Assembly: GCF_019173455.1 (NCBI RefSeq)
Contig: NZ_JADPQH010000001.1
Location: 682,001 to 746,000, forward strand
Length of the DNA stretch: 64,000 nucleotides
Direction: 5' to 3'
Origin: Nesterenkonia sp. Act20
GTDB taxonomy: Bacteria; Actinomycetota; Actinomycetes; Actinomycetales; Micrococcaceae
The notes beneath the pieces were generated by a model. That model was not told the DNA's origin and ran no database searches. It was given only the letters and a program-made list of their open reading frames with translations. Below are positions 49,161-57,948 of the stretch, in pieces. The number at the start of each line of letters is the position of its first letter. Within the stretch, counting starts at the first letter, position 1. A program made the position numbers and the translations under genes.

Positions 49161-50096
49161 TCAGGCGCCGGTGGCTTCCTTCTCGATGGAGCCGCGGCTG
49201 TTCAGGTCCGCGAGCTGGCCCTCGATGTAGTCCTTGAGCCGGGCGCGGTAGTCGCGTTCGAAGCTGGTGAGCTCCCCGACCTTGGACTCGAGGTCCGCCT
49301 TCTTGCGCTCCAGCGCGTTGAGCGTGCGTGTGGAGGTGAGCTCGGCCTCTTCGATCATGTTCTCGGCGCGCGTCTCAGCGTCGGTGACGATCTCATTCCG
49401 GCGACGCTCGGCCTCCGCCAGCAGCTGTGCGTGGGTGCTCTCTGCAGCACTGATCAGCTCATCGCGGCGGTTCTCGCCCTCGGCGATGTACTCGGCGCGC
49501 GTGGACTCACCTTCAGCGATGTAGGCCTCGCGGGTCTGCGTGCCCTCGGCGATGTAGGCCTCGCGGGTCTGTTCACCTTCTGCCAGGTACTCTGCTCGCT
49601 TGGACTCACCCTCAGCGATGTAGGCCGCGCGGGTCTGCTCGCCCTCGGAGACGTACTGGTCGTGCAGCTTCTGCGCCATGGCCAGCACACCGGTGGCCGA
49701 GGCCGCGTGGTCTGTCCCGGCGGACTCCTGAGGCCGCTCCTGGGCGGGACGGGTGCCCAGTTCGTACTCGGGGTACGCGGTGGCGGCCGAATCGGCCTTC
49801 AGCTCCGGCTCATCGCTGATCCGGTCGATCGAGCCGGTCATCGTGGAGCTGGTGCCGGCGTATCCGGAGAGTCCGGCGTCCTTGAGCTCATCCGGCTCAA
49901 GGTTTGCCGGGTTCTCCTCAAGCTGCTCTTCGAGGGCCGCGACCTTGGCGGTGAGATCCTCGTTCTCCTGGGTCAGTCGTCGCCATTCGACGACGACCTC
50001 ATCGAGGAAGTCGTCGACCTCGTCCTTGTCGTAACCGGGACGGAACTTGGTCTCGGGGAATTCCTTGTTCAGGAGATCGTCAGGAGTCAGGGCCAT
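49161..50096 (-). CDS. divIVA: DivIVA/Wag31 polar growth protein
   Basis: Coiled-coil scaffold of the cell poles and septum in actinobacteria. The 311 residues begin with the membrane-binding N-terminal domain (LTPDDLLNKEFPETKFRPGYDKDEVDDFLDEV as the family start), then a first coiled coil to about 62, a disordered linker (63-140) and a rod made of eleven 11-residue repeats (151-271; typical unit EGEQTREAYIA), then a short coil. The repeat rod is the unusual part. GAGGTGA precedes the ATG at 50096. It lies next to yggT and sepF at the end of the dcw cluster. Confidence 0.95.
   Translation of the reverse strand: MALTPDDLLNKEFPETKFRPGYDKDEVDDFLDEVVVEWRRLTQENEDLTAKVAALEEQLEENPANLEPDELKDAGLSGYAGTSSTMTGSIDRISDEPELKADSAATAYPEYELGTRPAQERPQESAGTDHAASATGVLAMAQKLHDQYVSEGEQTRAAYIAEGESKRAEYLAEGEQTREAYIAEGTQTREAYIAEGESTRAEYIAEGENRRDELISAAESTHAQLLAEAERRRNEIVTDAETRAENMIEEAELTSTRTLNALERKKADLESKVGELTSFERDYRARLKDYIEGQLADLNSRGSIEKEATGA
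49449..49646 (-). repeat. Six tandem 33-bp coding repeats in divIVA
   Basis: Codons 151-216 encode six near-identical 11-residue units (E-G-E-x-x-R-x-x-Y-I-A). DNA identity between units is high enough to be seen by eye. Five more diverged units follow to 49284. Confidence 0.85.
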
Positions 50097-50200
50097 GCGG
50101 TGTCACCTCATCGAGTGGCTGGGGAAGCTGTGAAGCTGGTCTTTGGGTCAACGGCCAGCATACCCACTGCGTCTGACGGCCCTCGACTTCAACCTTCAAG

Positions 50201-50226
50201 CCGGGCTTTCAGCAGGAGACGCCCGG
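50201..50226 (-). terminator. Weak hairpin after yggT
   Basis: CCGGGC and GCCCGG pair over a 14-nt loop between the yggT stop and divIVA. Six pairs, no T tract. Confidence 0.35.
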
Positions 50227-50252
50227 CGCCGCCGTGCAGCAGGGCGGAGTGC

Positions 50253-50540
50253 TCAGGCGAAGCCGCGCAGCACCATCTTGGCGATCACGATGGCCAGGAA
50301 CACCAGCAGGAAACCCATGTCCAGGGAGACCCCGCCCAGATTCAACGGAGGAACCTTGCGCTGAATCCACCGGATCGGCGGGTCAGTGATGGAATACACG
50401 CCGACGGCGAGCATCAGCGCAAAGCCCTTGGGTCGCCAGCTGCGGGCATACTGCTGAGTCAGGTCGAAGATGATCCGGATCACCAGCGCGAACTGGTAGA
50501 TGGTCAGCAGCAGGTACAGGGGCGCAGTAAAGAGATCCAC
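50253..50540 (-). CDS. YggT family membrane protein
   Basis: The 95 residues have two hydrophobic helices (about 5-25 and 75-93) and the family motif SITDPPIRWIQRKVPP between them. YggT proteins sit beside sepF and divIVA in Gram-positive bacteria and are linked to division or osmotic tolerance without a known activity. The GTG at 50540 is 20 nt after sepF. Confidence 0.9.
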   Translation of the reverse strand: MDLFTAPLYLLLTIYQFALVIRIIFDLTQQYARSWRPKGFALMLAVGVYSITDPPIRWIQRKVPPLNLGGVSLDMGFLLVFLAIVIAKMVLRGFA

Positions 50541-50560
50541 AGCTGAAAACAGTACTTGGT

Positions 50561-51226
50561 TCAGCTCTGGTTGAAGAACTGGGCCGAGGACGGCGTCTCT
50601 GCGGCGGCTCGCTCTTCAGCCAGCACCTCGACGTTCTTCGGGGTGAGCAGGAACACCTTGTTCGTCACACGCTCGATCGACCCACCCATGCCGAAGACGA
50701 GGCCGGCGGAGAAGTCGACGAGGCGCTTGGCCTCGGCCTCTCCCATATCGGTGACGTTCATGATCACCGGGATGCTGTCCCGGAAGGACTCTCCGATGAC
50801 CTTCGCGTCGTTGTAGGAGCGCGGGTGGACAGTGGTGATTTTTCGCATCGGTGAACTTTCATCCCGGGATGAGGGAGCTCGCTTGATCGGGGTCACCGGA
50901 GCGCGGTAATCCGGATCCACCGCCAAGTTGGAGCTGTTGTACTGGCCTGCATGGTTGGTGGTCTCGGTGTGTTCGGAAGCTACACCCAGTGACACGACTT
51001 CGCTTCCGCGGCCTGCGGCGGTCGAGGTGGCGCTGGTCGAGGTGGGGGCTTCGCGCACAGAGGTCGCCGAAGCGGATCCTCCGCGGCTGATCGGGGCAGA
51101 ATCCGCAGTGGAACCCTGGGTGCTCTGCGTCGTGCTCGAGGGCTCCTTGGTGAAGTGGTCCTCGCTGTAGTCGTCTCCGTCGGCCAGGCCGAGGTAGATC
51201 ATGGTCTTCTTGAAGGCACCGGCCAT
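50561..51226 (-). CDS. sepF: Cell division protein SepF
   Basis: FtsZ membrane anchor of actinobacteria, which lack FtsA. The N-terminal amphipathic helix ([15 protein letters not shown]) would bind the membrane, a Ser/Thr-rich linker covers about 20-120, and the SepF core ([20 protein letters not shown], then VIMNVTDM and [13 protein letters not shown]) lies at about 127-210. AGGAG lies 7 nt before the ATG at 51226. It is placed two genes from ftsZ. Confidence 0.96.
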   Translation of the reverse strand: MAGAFKKTMIYLGLADGDDYSEDHFTKEPSSTTQSTQGSTADSAPISRGGSASATSVREAPTSTSATSTAAGRGSEVVSLGVASEHTETTNHAGQYNSSNLAVDPDYRAPVTPIKRAPSSRDESSPMRKITTVHPRSYNDAKVIGESFRDSIPVIMNVTDMGEAEAKRLVDFSAGLVFGMGGSIERVTNKVFLLTPKNVEVLAEERAAAETPSSAQFFNQS

Positions 51227-51276
51227 GAGGATTCTCCTGAGGGGGAAGGTTGTGATGTCACTGCGCGATTCCGAGA

Positions 51277-52086
51277 CTATCGCTGAAGCGGACGCTCACC
51301 GAGGACATCTCTGCCAACCCGCAGGTGTGTCGCGCCGTGGGCGACGGCGGCCTCGAGATCGCCGCTCATTCCGGCGGAGATCATGTCGGCCTCCGGTCGG
51401 CGCGTCCGCAGCGTCTCCGAGAGCCCCTGCAGCCGCGCGAAGGCCGGCGCCGGGGGCTCCTCGAGCGGAGCCACAGCCATCAGACCGCCCAGTCTGAGCC
51501 CGGGCGCCTCTTCGAGTGCGTCAGCAAGGGTGCTGATGTCCTCAGGAGCAGCGCCTCCCCTGCCGTCGGCGGGAAGCGGGTCGCGCAGGTCCACCTGGAT
51601 CAGACATGTGACCTCAGCTGCCGAGCGCGCTTCAACGGTCTTGGTCAGTGCCTTGATCAGGGAAGCACGGTCCACTGAATGCAGGTGATCGGCGTAGCCC
51701 ACGACCGACTTGGCCTTGTTCGACTGCAGCTGGCCGATGAAGTGCCAATGCAGGTCCTGCCCAGCCGCCGCTGGTTCCGCCGAATTCTCCGCGCTGAGCA
51801 GCGCGCGGACCTCTGCAGCCTTCGCTGCGGCCTCCTGGTCGCGGTTCTCGCCGACGTCTCGCACACCGAGGCGATAGAGCCGTGCGACATCGGCCGCCGG
51901 GAAGAATTTCGTGACGACGATCAGCGCGGGACGATCGGACCGGCCCGCCGCGTTCATGGCCTGGTCGATGCGCTCATGGACCGAGGCGAGGTTCTCCGCG
52001 AGTTCCTGGCTGCGTGGGTCCTCCCCTGTCAGGGCGAGTCGCCGTGCTGCGCTGCGTAATCTCTGGCTGGGTCCGCTGGTGTCCAC
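51277..52086 (-). CDS. PLP homeostasis protein, YggS family
   Basis: The 269 residues form a PLP-binding TIM barrel without a known catalytic activity. The PLP lysine is K60 in LIVVTKFF, and [15 protein letters not shown] and [19 protein letters not shown] are family blocks. The gene is usually next to sepF/ftsZ. The GTG at 52086 has TAGGCT 7 nt upstream. An N-terminal tail of about 28 residues precedes the family start. Confidence 0.94.
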   Translation of the reverse strand: MDTSGPSQRLRSAARRLALTGEDPRSQELAENLASVHERIDQAMNAAGRSDRPALIVVTKFFPAADVARLYRLGVRDVGENRDQEAAAKAAEVRALLSAENSAEPAAAGQDLHWHFIGQLQSNKAKSVVGYADHLHSVDRASLIKALTKTVEARSAAEVTCLIQVDLRDPLPADGRGGAAPEDISTLADALEEAPGLRLGGLMAVAPLEEPPAPAFARLQGLSETLRTRRPEADMISAGMSGDLEAAVAHGATHLRVGRDVLGERPLQR

Positions 52087-52093
52087 GATCGGA

Positions 52094-52099
52094 AGCCTA
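52094..52099 (-). promoter_or_regulatory. -10-like TAGGCT, 7 nt before yggS GTG
   Basis: Minus-strand TAGGCT and a 7-nt spacer precede the GTG in the 43-nt gap after pgeF. It suggests an internal promoter within the dcw cluster for yggS-sepF. Confidence 0.45.
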
Positions 52100-52129
52100 T
52101 CGAGAGTGCGGGGTTCACGACAGCCGGGC

Positions 52130-52954
52130 TCAGCGGGAGGAGGGGGTCACCGGGTCCATCCAAATCAGTCCGGCGAACCGACCCTGCCCGGGGTCGCGGC
52201 GGTGCGAGAACAGGGAGGGGTCTTCCAGTGTGCAGCCGACGAGCGGCGCCACCGTGACCCCAGCCTGGGCCAGCACCTGCTCAGCCTCTGCGCGCAGATC
52301 CAGGGCGCTGGTCCCCCAGCTGGTGGTGGCCGCGAGGGCGGGTCGATCGGCGGCGAGCTCGGCGACCATCTCGTCGGGGATCTCGTAGCAGCTCCCGCAG
52401 GCGCCGGGGCCGATCCAGGCGGTGATGGCGACGGCGCCGCGGTCCCGCATTGCGGCGACGGTGTTCTCCAGGACTCCGGCCAGAAGTCCAGGACGTCCCG
52501 CGTGGGCTGCGGCCGTCACCGGGGCAGTCTGCGGGTCGTGCCGATCGAGGTGGCCCACGAGCAGGACCGGAAGACAGTCGGCGACCATGATCGCCAGTGG
52601 AACGGATCCGTCGGAGCAGACCCAGGCATCGCCGGTGGGGGCGGTCGCGGGGTCTTCCGTCAGAGGCGTCACCGAGGGTCCATCGTTCGGTGGTGGCGGC
52701 ACTGCGGCTGCGAGGTCACCGGCGTCTAGCACCTGGGCCGAGTGGACCTGGTCCAGGAAGCGAAGCGACCCTGCGGGAACGCCCATCGCCTCCTGAAGTC
52801 TGAGCCGATGCGTCTCGACGTCCTGCTGGGGCCCGACATGTCGGGCCAGGTTTCCCGCCTCCACTGAGGTGAAGGCGAGGTGCACCCCGCCACCGATGCT
52901 CTGCCGCCACCAGAAGGGTGAGGGCGTTGCTGCGGAGACGGGGGGCGGAGTCAC
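52130..52954 (-). CDS. pgeF: Peptidoglycan editing factor / YfiH-type multicopper oxidase family
   Basis: The 274-residue protein has the three zinc/copper-site residues of the family: H71 (DQVHSAQV), C127 (VADCLPV) and H151 (AAAHAGRPG). In E. coli PgeF removes wrongly placed L-Ser from muropeptides; earlier work called the family laccases. Its place directly after ftsZ favours the wall role. The GTG at 52954 overlaps the ftsZ stop (GTGA). Confidence 0.92.
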   Translation of the reverse strand: MTPPPVSAATPSPFWWRQSIGGGVHLAFTSVEAGNLARHVGPQQDVETHRLRLQEAMGVPAGSLRFLDQVHSAQVLDAGDLAAAVPPPPNDGPSVTPLTEDPATAPTGDAWVCSDGSVPLAIMVADCLPVLLVGHLDRHDPQTAPVTAAAHAGRPGLLAGVLENTVAAMRDRGAVAITAWIGPGACGSCYEIPDEMVAELAADRPALAATTSWGTSALDLRAEAEQVLAQAGVTVAPLVGCTLEDPSLFSHRRDPGQGRFAGLIWMDPVTPSSR

Positions 52955-54174
52955 TTCAGGAAGTCAGGCACATCGAGGTCGTCATTGCGACCACCGTTGT
53001 AGTCCGACTCCACGATGTCCGGGATGTCCTGCTGCTCATCGTTCTCGGAACGACGGCGGGCGGGATCCACCCGCTGCTGCGGAGCGGTGTCCTGAGATCC
53101 GGCGTTCTGTGCGGCGATCGGAACGGTTCCCGGCACCGGCGGTGCCGTGCGAGCGGCGGGAGCTGCGGAGCCCACGCTGCGGGCGGGCGCCTGGTTCTGC
53201 AGCGGCTGCGCGGGGCGTGAGGTGGCGTCGACCTGGTCGAAGCCTGCCGCGATCACGGTCACCCGAGCCTCATCGCCGAGTGCGTCGTCGATGACCGCAC
53301 CGAAGATGATGTTCGCCTCCGGGTGGGCGACCTCCTGCACGAGTCGAGCTGCCTCATTGATCTCGAAGAGGCCCAGGTCAGAACCGCCCTGGATGGACAG
53401 CAGCACGCCGTGGGCTCCGTCGATGGAGGCCTCCAGCAGCGGTGATGCGATGGCCAGCTCCGCCGCCTTCACGGCGCGGTCCTCGCCGTTGGCCGAGCCG
53501 ATGCCCATCAGGGCCGAACCGGCGCCCTGCATCACCGACTTCACGTCGGCGAAGTCGAGGTTGATCAGGCCCGGAGTGGTGATCAGATCGGTGATGCCCT
53601 GCACACCGGAGAGCAGCACCTGGTCGGCGGAGCGGAAGGCGTCGAGGACTGAGACGTTCTTGTCCGAGATGGAGAGCAGGCGGTCGTTGGGAATCACGAT
53701 GAGCGTGTCGACCTCGTCGCGCAGCTGCTCGATGCCCTCTTCTGCGGAGCCCGCGCGTCGGCGGCCCTCGAAGGTGAAGGGGCGGGTGACCACGCCAATG
53801 GTGAGGGCGCCCAGGGAACGAGCGATGCGGGCCACCACGGGGGCTCCGCCGGTGCCGGTGCCGCCACCTTCGCCTGCCGTGACGAACACCATGTCAGCGC
53901 CGCGAATGACCTCTTCGATCTCCTCGGAGTGATCCTCTGCGGCCTGCCGCCCGACCTCCGGGTTGGCACCGGCGCCCAGTCCACGGGTCAGCTCACGCCC
54001 GACGTCGAGCTTCACGTCGGCGTCGCTCATGAGCAGCGCCTGGGCGTCAGTGTTGATGGCGATGAATTCAACGCCACGCAGACCGACGTCGATCATGCGA
54101 TTGACGGCGTTGACGCCGCCTCCACCGATGCCGACGACCTTGATCACGGCCAGGTAGTTATTGGGTGATGCCAC
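52951..54174 (-). CDS. ftsZ: Cell division GTPase FtsZ
   Basis: Tubulin-like ring protein. The 407 residues have the GTPase signature GGGTGTG (103-109), the T7 loop with [11 protein letters not shown], a Pro/Ala/Gln-rich linker from about 320 and the C-terminal peptide [10 protein letters not shown] that binds SepF. The GTG at 54174 follows AAGGGAC. The 329-nt upstream gap probably holds its promoters. Confidence 0.98.
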   Translation of the reverse strand: MASPNNYLAVIKVVGIGGGGVNAVNRMIDVGLRGVEFIAINTDAQALLMSDADVKLDVGRELTRGLGAGANPEVGRQAAEDHSEEIEEVIRGADMVFVTAGEGGGTGTGGAPVVARIARSLGALTIGVVTRPFTFEGRRRAGSAEEGIEQLRDEVDTLIVIPNDRLLSISDKNVSVLDAFRSADQVLLSGVQGITDLITTPGLINLDFADVKSVMQGAGSALMGIGSANGEDRAVKAAELAIASPLLEASIDGAHGVLLSIQGGSDLGLFEINEAARLVQEVAHPEANIIFGAVIDDALGDEARVTVIAAGFDQVDATSRPAQPLQNQAPARSVGSAAPAARTAPPVPGTVPIAAQNAGSQDTAPQQRVDPARRRSENDEQQDIPDIVESDYNGGRNDDLDVPDFLK

Positions 54175-54503
54175 GTTGTGTGTCCCTTGCTCGTCTCTGG
54201 TCTCAGATGCACGAAGGCCCCCGTCGCTGCAGAAGCCGCAGCGCGACTCCTCACTGTCTTCACCCGTCGCGGACCGCCTGATCGTGCCGATGTCATTCGC
54301 GGGTACATCGGTTCGGTCATGGGCGGCAGTCCGAGACGTCGCAGCGGCTCTTCAGCGGACGGGAGCCTCCGTACCTAAGACATTGTTCTGTTGCCTGCGA
54401 ACCCACAGCAACGTTCAAGCTTTACTTGAACCTTAGAGGACCTCGGATGAGGACCGGTCACGGTGGGTCCGTTCGTTCCTCTCACCCTACGCGTCGGTCA
54501 CGG
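54175..54503 (-). promoter_or_regulatory. ftsQ-ftsZ intergenic region (329 nt)
   Basis: No gene is supported here. A 19-nt palindrome (GTTCAAG-5 nt-CTTGAAC) is at 54413-54431 and a second hairpin GTTGC...GCAAC lies just beyond it. TTGCTG and AACAAT 18 nt apart on the minus strand are a possible promoter. It is by far the longest gap in the dcw block, as expected for ftsZ, which usually has its own promoters. Confidence 0.5.
54413..54431. repeat. Palindrome upstream of ftsZ
   Basis: Two 7-nt arms GTTCAAG/CTTGAAC around CTTTA. The AT content is high for this genome. It lies about 240 nt before the ftsZ start, between ftsQ and the putative ftsZ promoter. Confidence 0.55.
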
Positions 54504-55346
54504 CTACCGCGTCACCGGCGCGCTCGGAGTGGAGATGTCGAGGACATCGGCAGAGCCGAAGTCCTCCGCCTCTGAGCTGAGGATCGCCTCGAGGACCGCC
54601 GCCTTCTCGGCTCCGCGATCGTCACTGCCCCAGACCACCGTGCGCCCGTCCGCGAGCTGAAGCTGCACGCTGTCACGTGACTCCGCAGTGGCCGAGTCCA
54701 GCTCGTCGCGGGCACCCTCGGGCAGCTGACCCAGCACCGAGACGATCGTCTTGAACACCGACTCGTTCTGCAGTGCGGCCTCGGCGGAGATCTCGGGAGT
54801 CGCATAACCCTGGGCGTCCGGGCGCTCCCAGTCCTCGAAGACTCTGATCACCTCACCCTCCTGGCTGTAGAAGTGGATCTCCTCCCCCACGTGGACCTCC
54901 GCCACGGGCGGGTGTTCGATCACCCGGACCTGAAGTCCTTCGGGAAGCTTCGCTGCGACGACGACCTCGGCGACGGCGAGCTCGTCCTGCAGCAGCATGC
55001 TCACGTCAGCCTCGCTGACCTGTGGCAGCGGAGTGCCGCGCAGCGGTTCGAGCAGCTCCTGGGCACGATCCCCGGTGAGCAGGTCGTTGTCCTCCACAGT
55101 GATGGTGCGCAGCGCCAGCAGCGGCGAGAAGTACAACATCGCCACGAGTCCCAGCAGCACCGCCAGGGTGATCAGCGCCGCGAGGGCTGCGCGGCGGCGT
55201 CGCCGTCGGCTGGTGACAGCTGCCGGTTCGGGAAAATCCAGCGGCGTCTCGTTCTGATCCTCGCCCGATGCGCCCTGGGCAGCCACAGCCTCTGTGGTCT
55301 CCCGGTCCTGGTCGAGCGCGGCGGTGCGGCGAAACCGCAGCCTCAT
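54504..55346 (-). CDS. ftsQ: Cell division protein FtsQ
   Basis: Bitopic divisome protein: cytosolic tail of about 50 residues ending in a run of arginines, one membrane helix (about 53-74), a POTRA domain (ALRTITVEDNDLLTGD...) and the FtsQ/DivIB beta domain. The protein links FtsW/FtsI activation to the ring. The ATG overlaps the murC stop by 4 nt, in the usual murC-ftsQ-ftsZ order. Confidence 0.95.
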   Translation of the reverse strand: MRLRFRRTAALDQDRETTEAVAAQGASGEDQNETPLDFPEPAAVTSRRRRRRAALAALITLAVLLGLVAMLYFSPLLALRTITVEDNDLLTGDRAQELLEPLRGTPLPQVSEADVSMLLQDELAVAEVVVAAKLPEGLQVRVIEHPPVAEVHVGEEIHFYSQEGEVIRVFEDWERPDAQGYATPEISAEAALQNESVFKTIVSVLGQLPEGARDELDSATAESRDSVQLQLADGRTVVWGSDDRGAEKAAVLEAILSSEAEDFGSADVLDISTPSAPVTR

Positions 55347-56776
55347 CGCAGCGCCTGAAGGGCAGCGAGGACGTCGGCGCCGAGCGCCGTCACATCTCCT
55401 GCTCCCAGGGTCATGATCATGTCACCGGGCTCGGCCGCGCCGACCACGGTCGCCACAGCATCGGCGGCGCTGAGCACGGGGTGCCCCAGCAGCTCGGCGG
55501 TGACGCCTTCGATCGGCTCTTCCCGTGCGGGGTAGATCTCGAGCACGGCGACGGTGTCCGCCGCGGTCAGGGCCTGCCCGAACTCCTCCGCGAAGGCAGC
55601 GGTGCGGGTGAACAGATGGGGCTGGAAGATCACATGCACCCGCGCCCCGGGCTCGGTGAGTGAGGACCGGGCAGCCGCCAGCACGGCGGAGACCTCCGTG
55701 GGGTGGTGGGCGTAGTCGTCGTAGACGCGCACGCCGTCGAACTCGCCTCGCAGCTCGAAGCGCCGGGAGGTCCCCTGGAAGTGGGAGATGGCCTCTGCGC
55801 TGGCCTGAAGGCTGAGCCCGGCATGCAGACCGACGGCGATCGCGGCCAACGCGTTGAGCTGGTTGTGCAGACCGGGCACGCCCAGGCGAAGCGGCGCCGA
55901 GGCTGAGCCGGTGGAGATCGTTCCCCCGGCGGGGCTCAGCTCGGAGAGCCGAAGATCGGCCTGGGCGGCGGTCCCATAGCTGGTGATGGTCACTCCGCGC
56001 GCGGTCAGCGGTGCACGCACCGACTCCAAGAGCGTGCGTGCACCGAGATCATCGGCGCAGAGGACCAGATGACCGCCGTCGCTGATGCGCTCGGTGAAAT
56101 CGACGAAGACCTGCTCCACGGCTTCAGCGGTGCCGTAGTGGTCCAGGTGATCCGGCTCCACGTTGGTGACCACACCGATCTCGGGGGCGTAGTTCAGCAG
56201 TGAACCGTCAGACTCGTCGGCCTCGGCGATGAACCACTCTCCGGATCCCAGCGCGGCGTTGACCCCCATGCCCGCCACATTGGCGCCCACGGCGAAGGTG
56301 GGCGAGAGCCCTGCCTGCTCCAGGAGCACGGTGGCCATCGAGGAGGTGGTGGTCTTCCCATGCGTCCCTGCCACGGCCACGGAGCGGCGGGACCGCATCA
56401 GTGCGGCCAGGCCCTCGGAGCGATGCAGCACCGGCAAGCCCCGGCGCAGCGCCTCGTCGTATTCGGGGTTGCCCGCGGCCGCGATGGAGGAGGCGATCAC
56501 GGTGCTGATGGGTCGCCCGATCTGCCGCTCGGCCTCGGCGAGGTTCTCTGCGCTGTAGCCCACGTGGACCGCCGCCCCGGCGCGGCGGAACTCCTCGAGC
56601 ACCGGCAGCTCCTTGGCGTCGGTGCCGGAGATGGGCACACCGTCGGCGGCCATGAGGCGCGCGACGGCTGAGACGCCGACTCCTGCAAGTCCGAGAAAAT
56701 GGACGTGTCCAAGGCGCGCGGCGACCTCCGAGGGTTCCTTCGGCGACTCGGCGGCATGCGTGCGCGGAGACGTCAC
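55343..56776 (-). CDS. murC: UDP-N-acetylmuramate--L-alanine ligase
   Basis: Adds L-Ala to UDP-MurNAc. The 477 residues have the N-terminal Rossmann start HFLGLAGVGVSAVARLM, ATP loop GTHGKTTT (137-144) and the EADESDGS and H-rich DDYAHHPTE motifs. The GTG at 56776 overlaps the murG stop (GTGA) and puts the conserved HFLG about 25 residues in; the longer open frame upstream is murG in another frame. Confidence 0.97.
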   Translation of the reverse strand: MTSPRTHAAESPKEPSEVAARLGHVHFLGLAGVGVSAVARLMAADGVPISGTDAKELPVLEEFRRAGAAVHVGYSAENLAEAERQIGRPISTVIASSIAAAGNPEYDEALRRGLPVLHRSEGLAALMRSRRSVAVAGTHGKTTTSSMATVLLEQAGLSPTFAVGANVAGMGVNAALGSGEWFIAEADESDGSLLNYAPEIGVVTNVEPDHLDHYGTAEAVEQVFVDFTERISDGGHLVLCADDLGARTLLESVRAPLTARGVTITSYGTAAQADLRLSELSPAGGTISTGSASAPLRLGVPGLHNQLNALAAIAVGLHAGLSLQASAEAISHFQGTSRRFELRGEFDGVRVYDDYAHHPTEVSAVLAAARSSLTEPGARVHVIFQPHLFTRTAAFAEEFGQALTAADTVAVLEIYPAREEPIEGVTAELLGHPVLSAADAVATVVGAAEPGDMIMTLGAGDVTALGADVLAALQALR

Positions 56777-57894
56777 TGACCTGCCTCCGCATCGTCGAAC
56801 TCGTGACCTGCGGCGCGCAGCGTGGCCCGGGCCATGCGCTCGTCGGCGTCGGTGATTCCGCGCGTCGCCGACTGCTGCTCCATGGTCTCCAGCAGGCTCC
56901 GGTCCTCGAGCAGCGGCAGGACGTTGCGGCGGATCCAGGACTTGTTGAAGTGTTCGTCCTTGACCAGCAGCGCGCCACCGGCCGCGACGAGCTCCCGGGC
57001 GTTGAGCTCCTGCTCGCCGTTGCCCACCGGCAGCGGGACGAACACGGCGGGAAGCCCGACCGCGGCCACCTCGCTGACGGTGGCTGCGCCTGAGCGGGCG
57101 ATGATCAGATCGGCGGCGGCGTAGGCCAGCTGCATCGAGTCGAGGTACTCGCGCTGGTGATACCCGGGCAGCTCCAGGAGCGTCCCGAAGTCGTCGGTGA
57201 TGGCCTTGTCCCGCCCGGTCAGGTGCAGCACCTGGGCGCCGGTGCCCAGCACATCGCTCAACGCATCCTGGATCGAACGATTCAGCGAGAGCGCACCCGA
57301 GGAGCCGCCCGTCACCACGAGCGTCACCTTCTCCGGGTCCAGGCCGAGACTCTGCAGCGCCTCGGTCCGGGCTGTGCGCCGGTCCAGCTGGGAGATCTCT
57401 CGGGACATGGGCATGCCGACCCACTCTGCGCCCTTGAGCGGCGTGCCTTCGTAGGCCACTCCGGTGAAGGTCGCGAACCGGTGCCCGAGCTTGTTCGCCA
57501 GGCCCGGGCGCGCATTCGCCTCATGCAGGACCACAGGGATGCCCAGCCGTCGGGCCGCCACGTACACCGGGGTGCAGACGTATCCACCGACCCCCATCAC
57601 GACATCGGCCTCTTCGCTGCGCAGGATCTCGGCGGCGTCGCGGACGGCCTGGCCGAAGCGGGCGGGGAACTGCAGCATGTCCCGGGTGGGACGCCGCGGC
57701 ATGGGGACCTTCTCGATGGTGCGCAGCCGGTAGCCGGCCTCGGGCACGAGCCTGGTCTCCAGGCCCGCGGCGGTGCCGATGATGCTCAGCCGGGCCTCAG
57801 GGACGAGGCGCTCGACGGCGCGCGCCACGGCCAGCAGCGGGCTGACGTGTCCGGCGGTTCCTCCGCCGGCGAGAACCACTGAAGGTGTGCTCAT
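56773..57894 (-). CDS. murG: UDP-GlcNAc transferase MurG (lipid II synthesis)
   Basis: Membrane-associated GT28 glycosyltransferase that makes lipid II from lipid I. The 373 residues have the GGGTAGHVSPLLAVA loop at 10-24, LVVTGGSSGALSLN, and the donor-site RSGAATVSEVAAVGLPAVFVP. The ATG at 57894 begins the conserved N-terminus. It sits between ftsW and murC. Confidence 0.97.
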   Translation of the reverse strand: MSTPSVVLAGGGTAGHVSPLLAVARAVERLVPEARLSIIGTAAGLETRLVPEAGYRLRTIEKVPMPRRPTRDMLQFPARFGQAVRDAAEILRSEEADVVMGVGGYVCTPVYVAARRLGIPVVLHEANARPGLANKLGHRFATFTGVAYEGTPLKGAEWVGMPMSREISQLDRRTARTEALQSLGLDPEKVTLVVTGGSSGALSLNRSIQDALSDVLGTGAQVLHLTGRDKAITDDFGTLLELPGYHQREYLDSMQLAYAAADLIIARSGAATVSEVAAVGLPAVFVPLPVGNGEQELNARELVAAGGALLVKDEHFNKSWIRRNVLPLLEDRSLLETMEQQSATRGITDADERMARATLRAAGHEFDDAEAGQ

Positions 57895-57948
57895 CTGTGT
57901 CTCATACTCCTGAAGCTCGGTGCAGCCGCTGGGGCCATGGTGCGCGAA

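Noticed and set aside
56777-57424. N-terminal extension of murC by 216 codons
   Set aside because: It lies wholly within murG in another frame and lacks ligase motifs; the GTGA overlap start fits the cluster.
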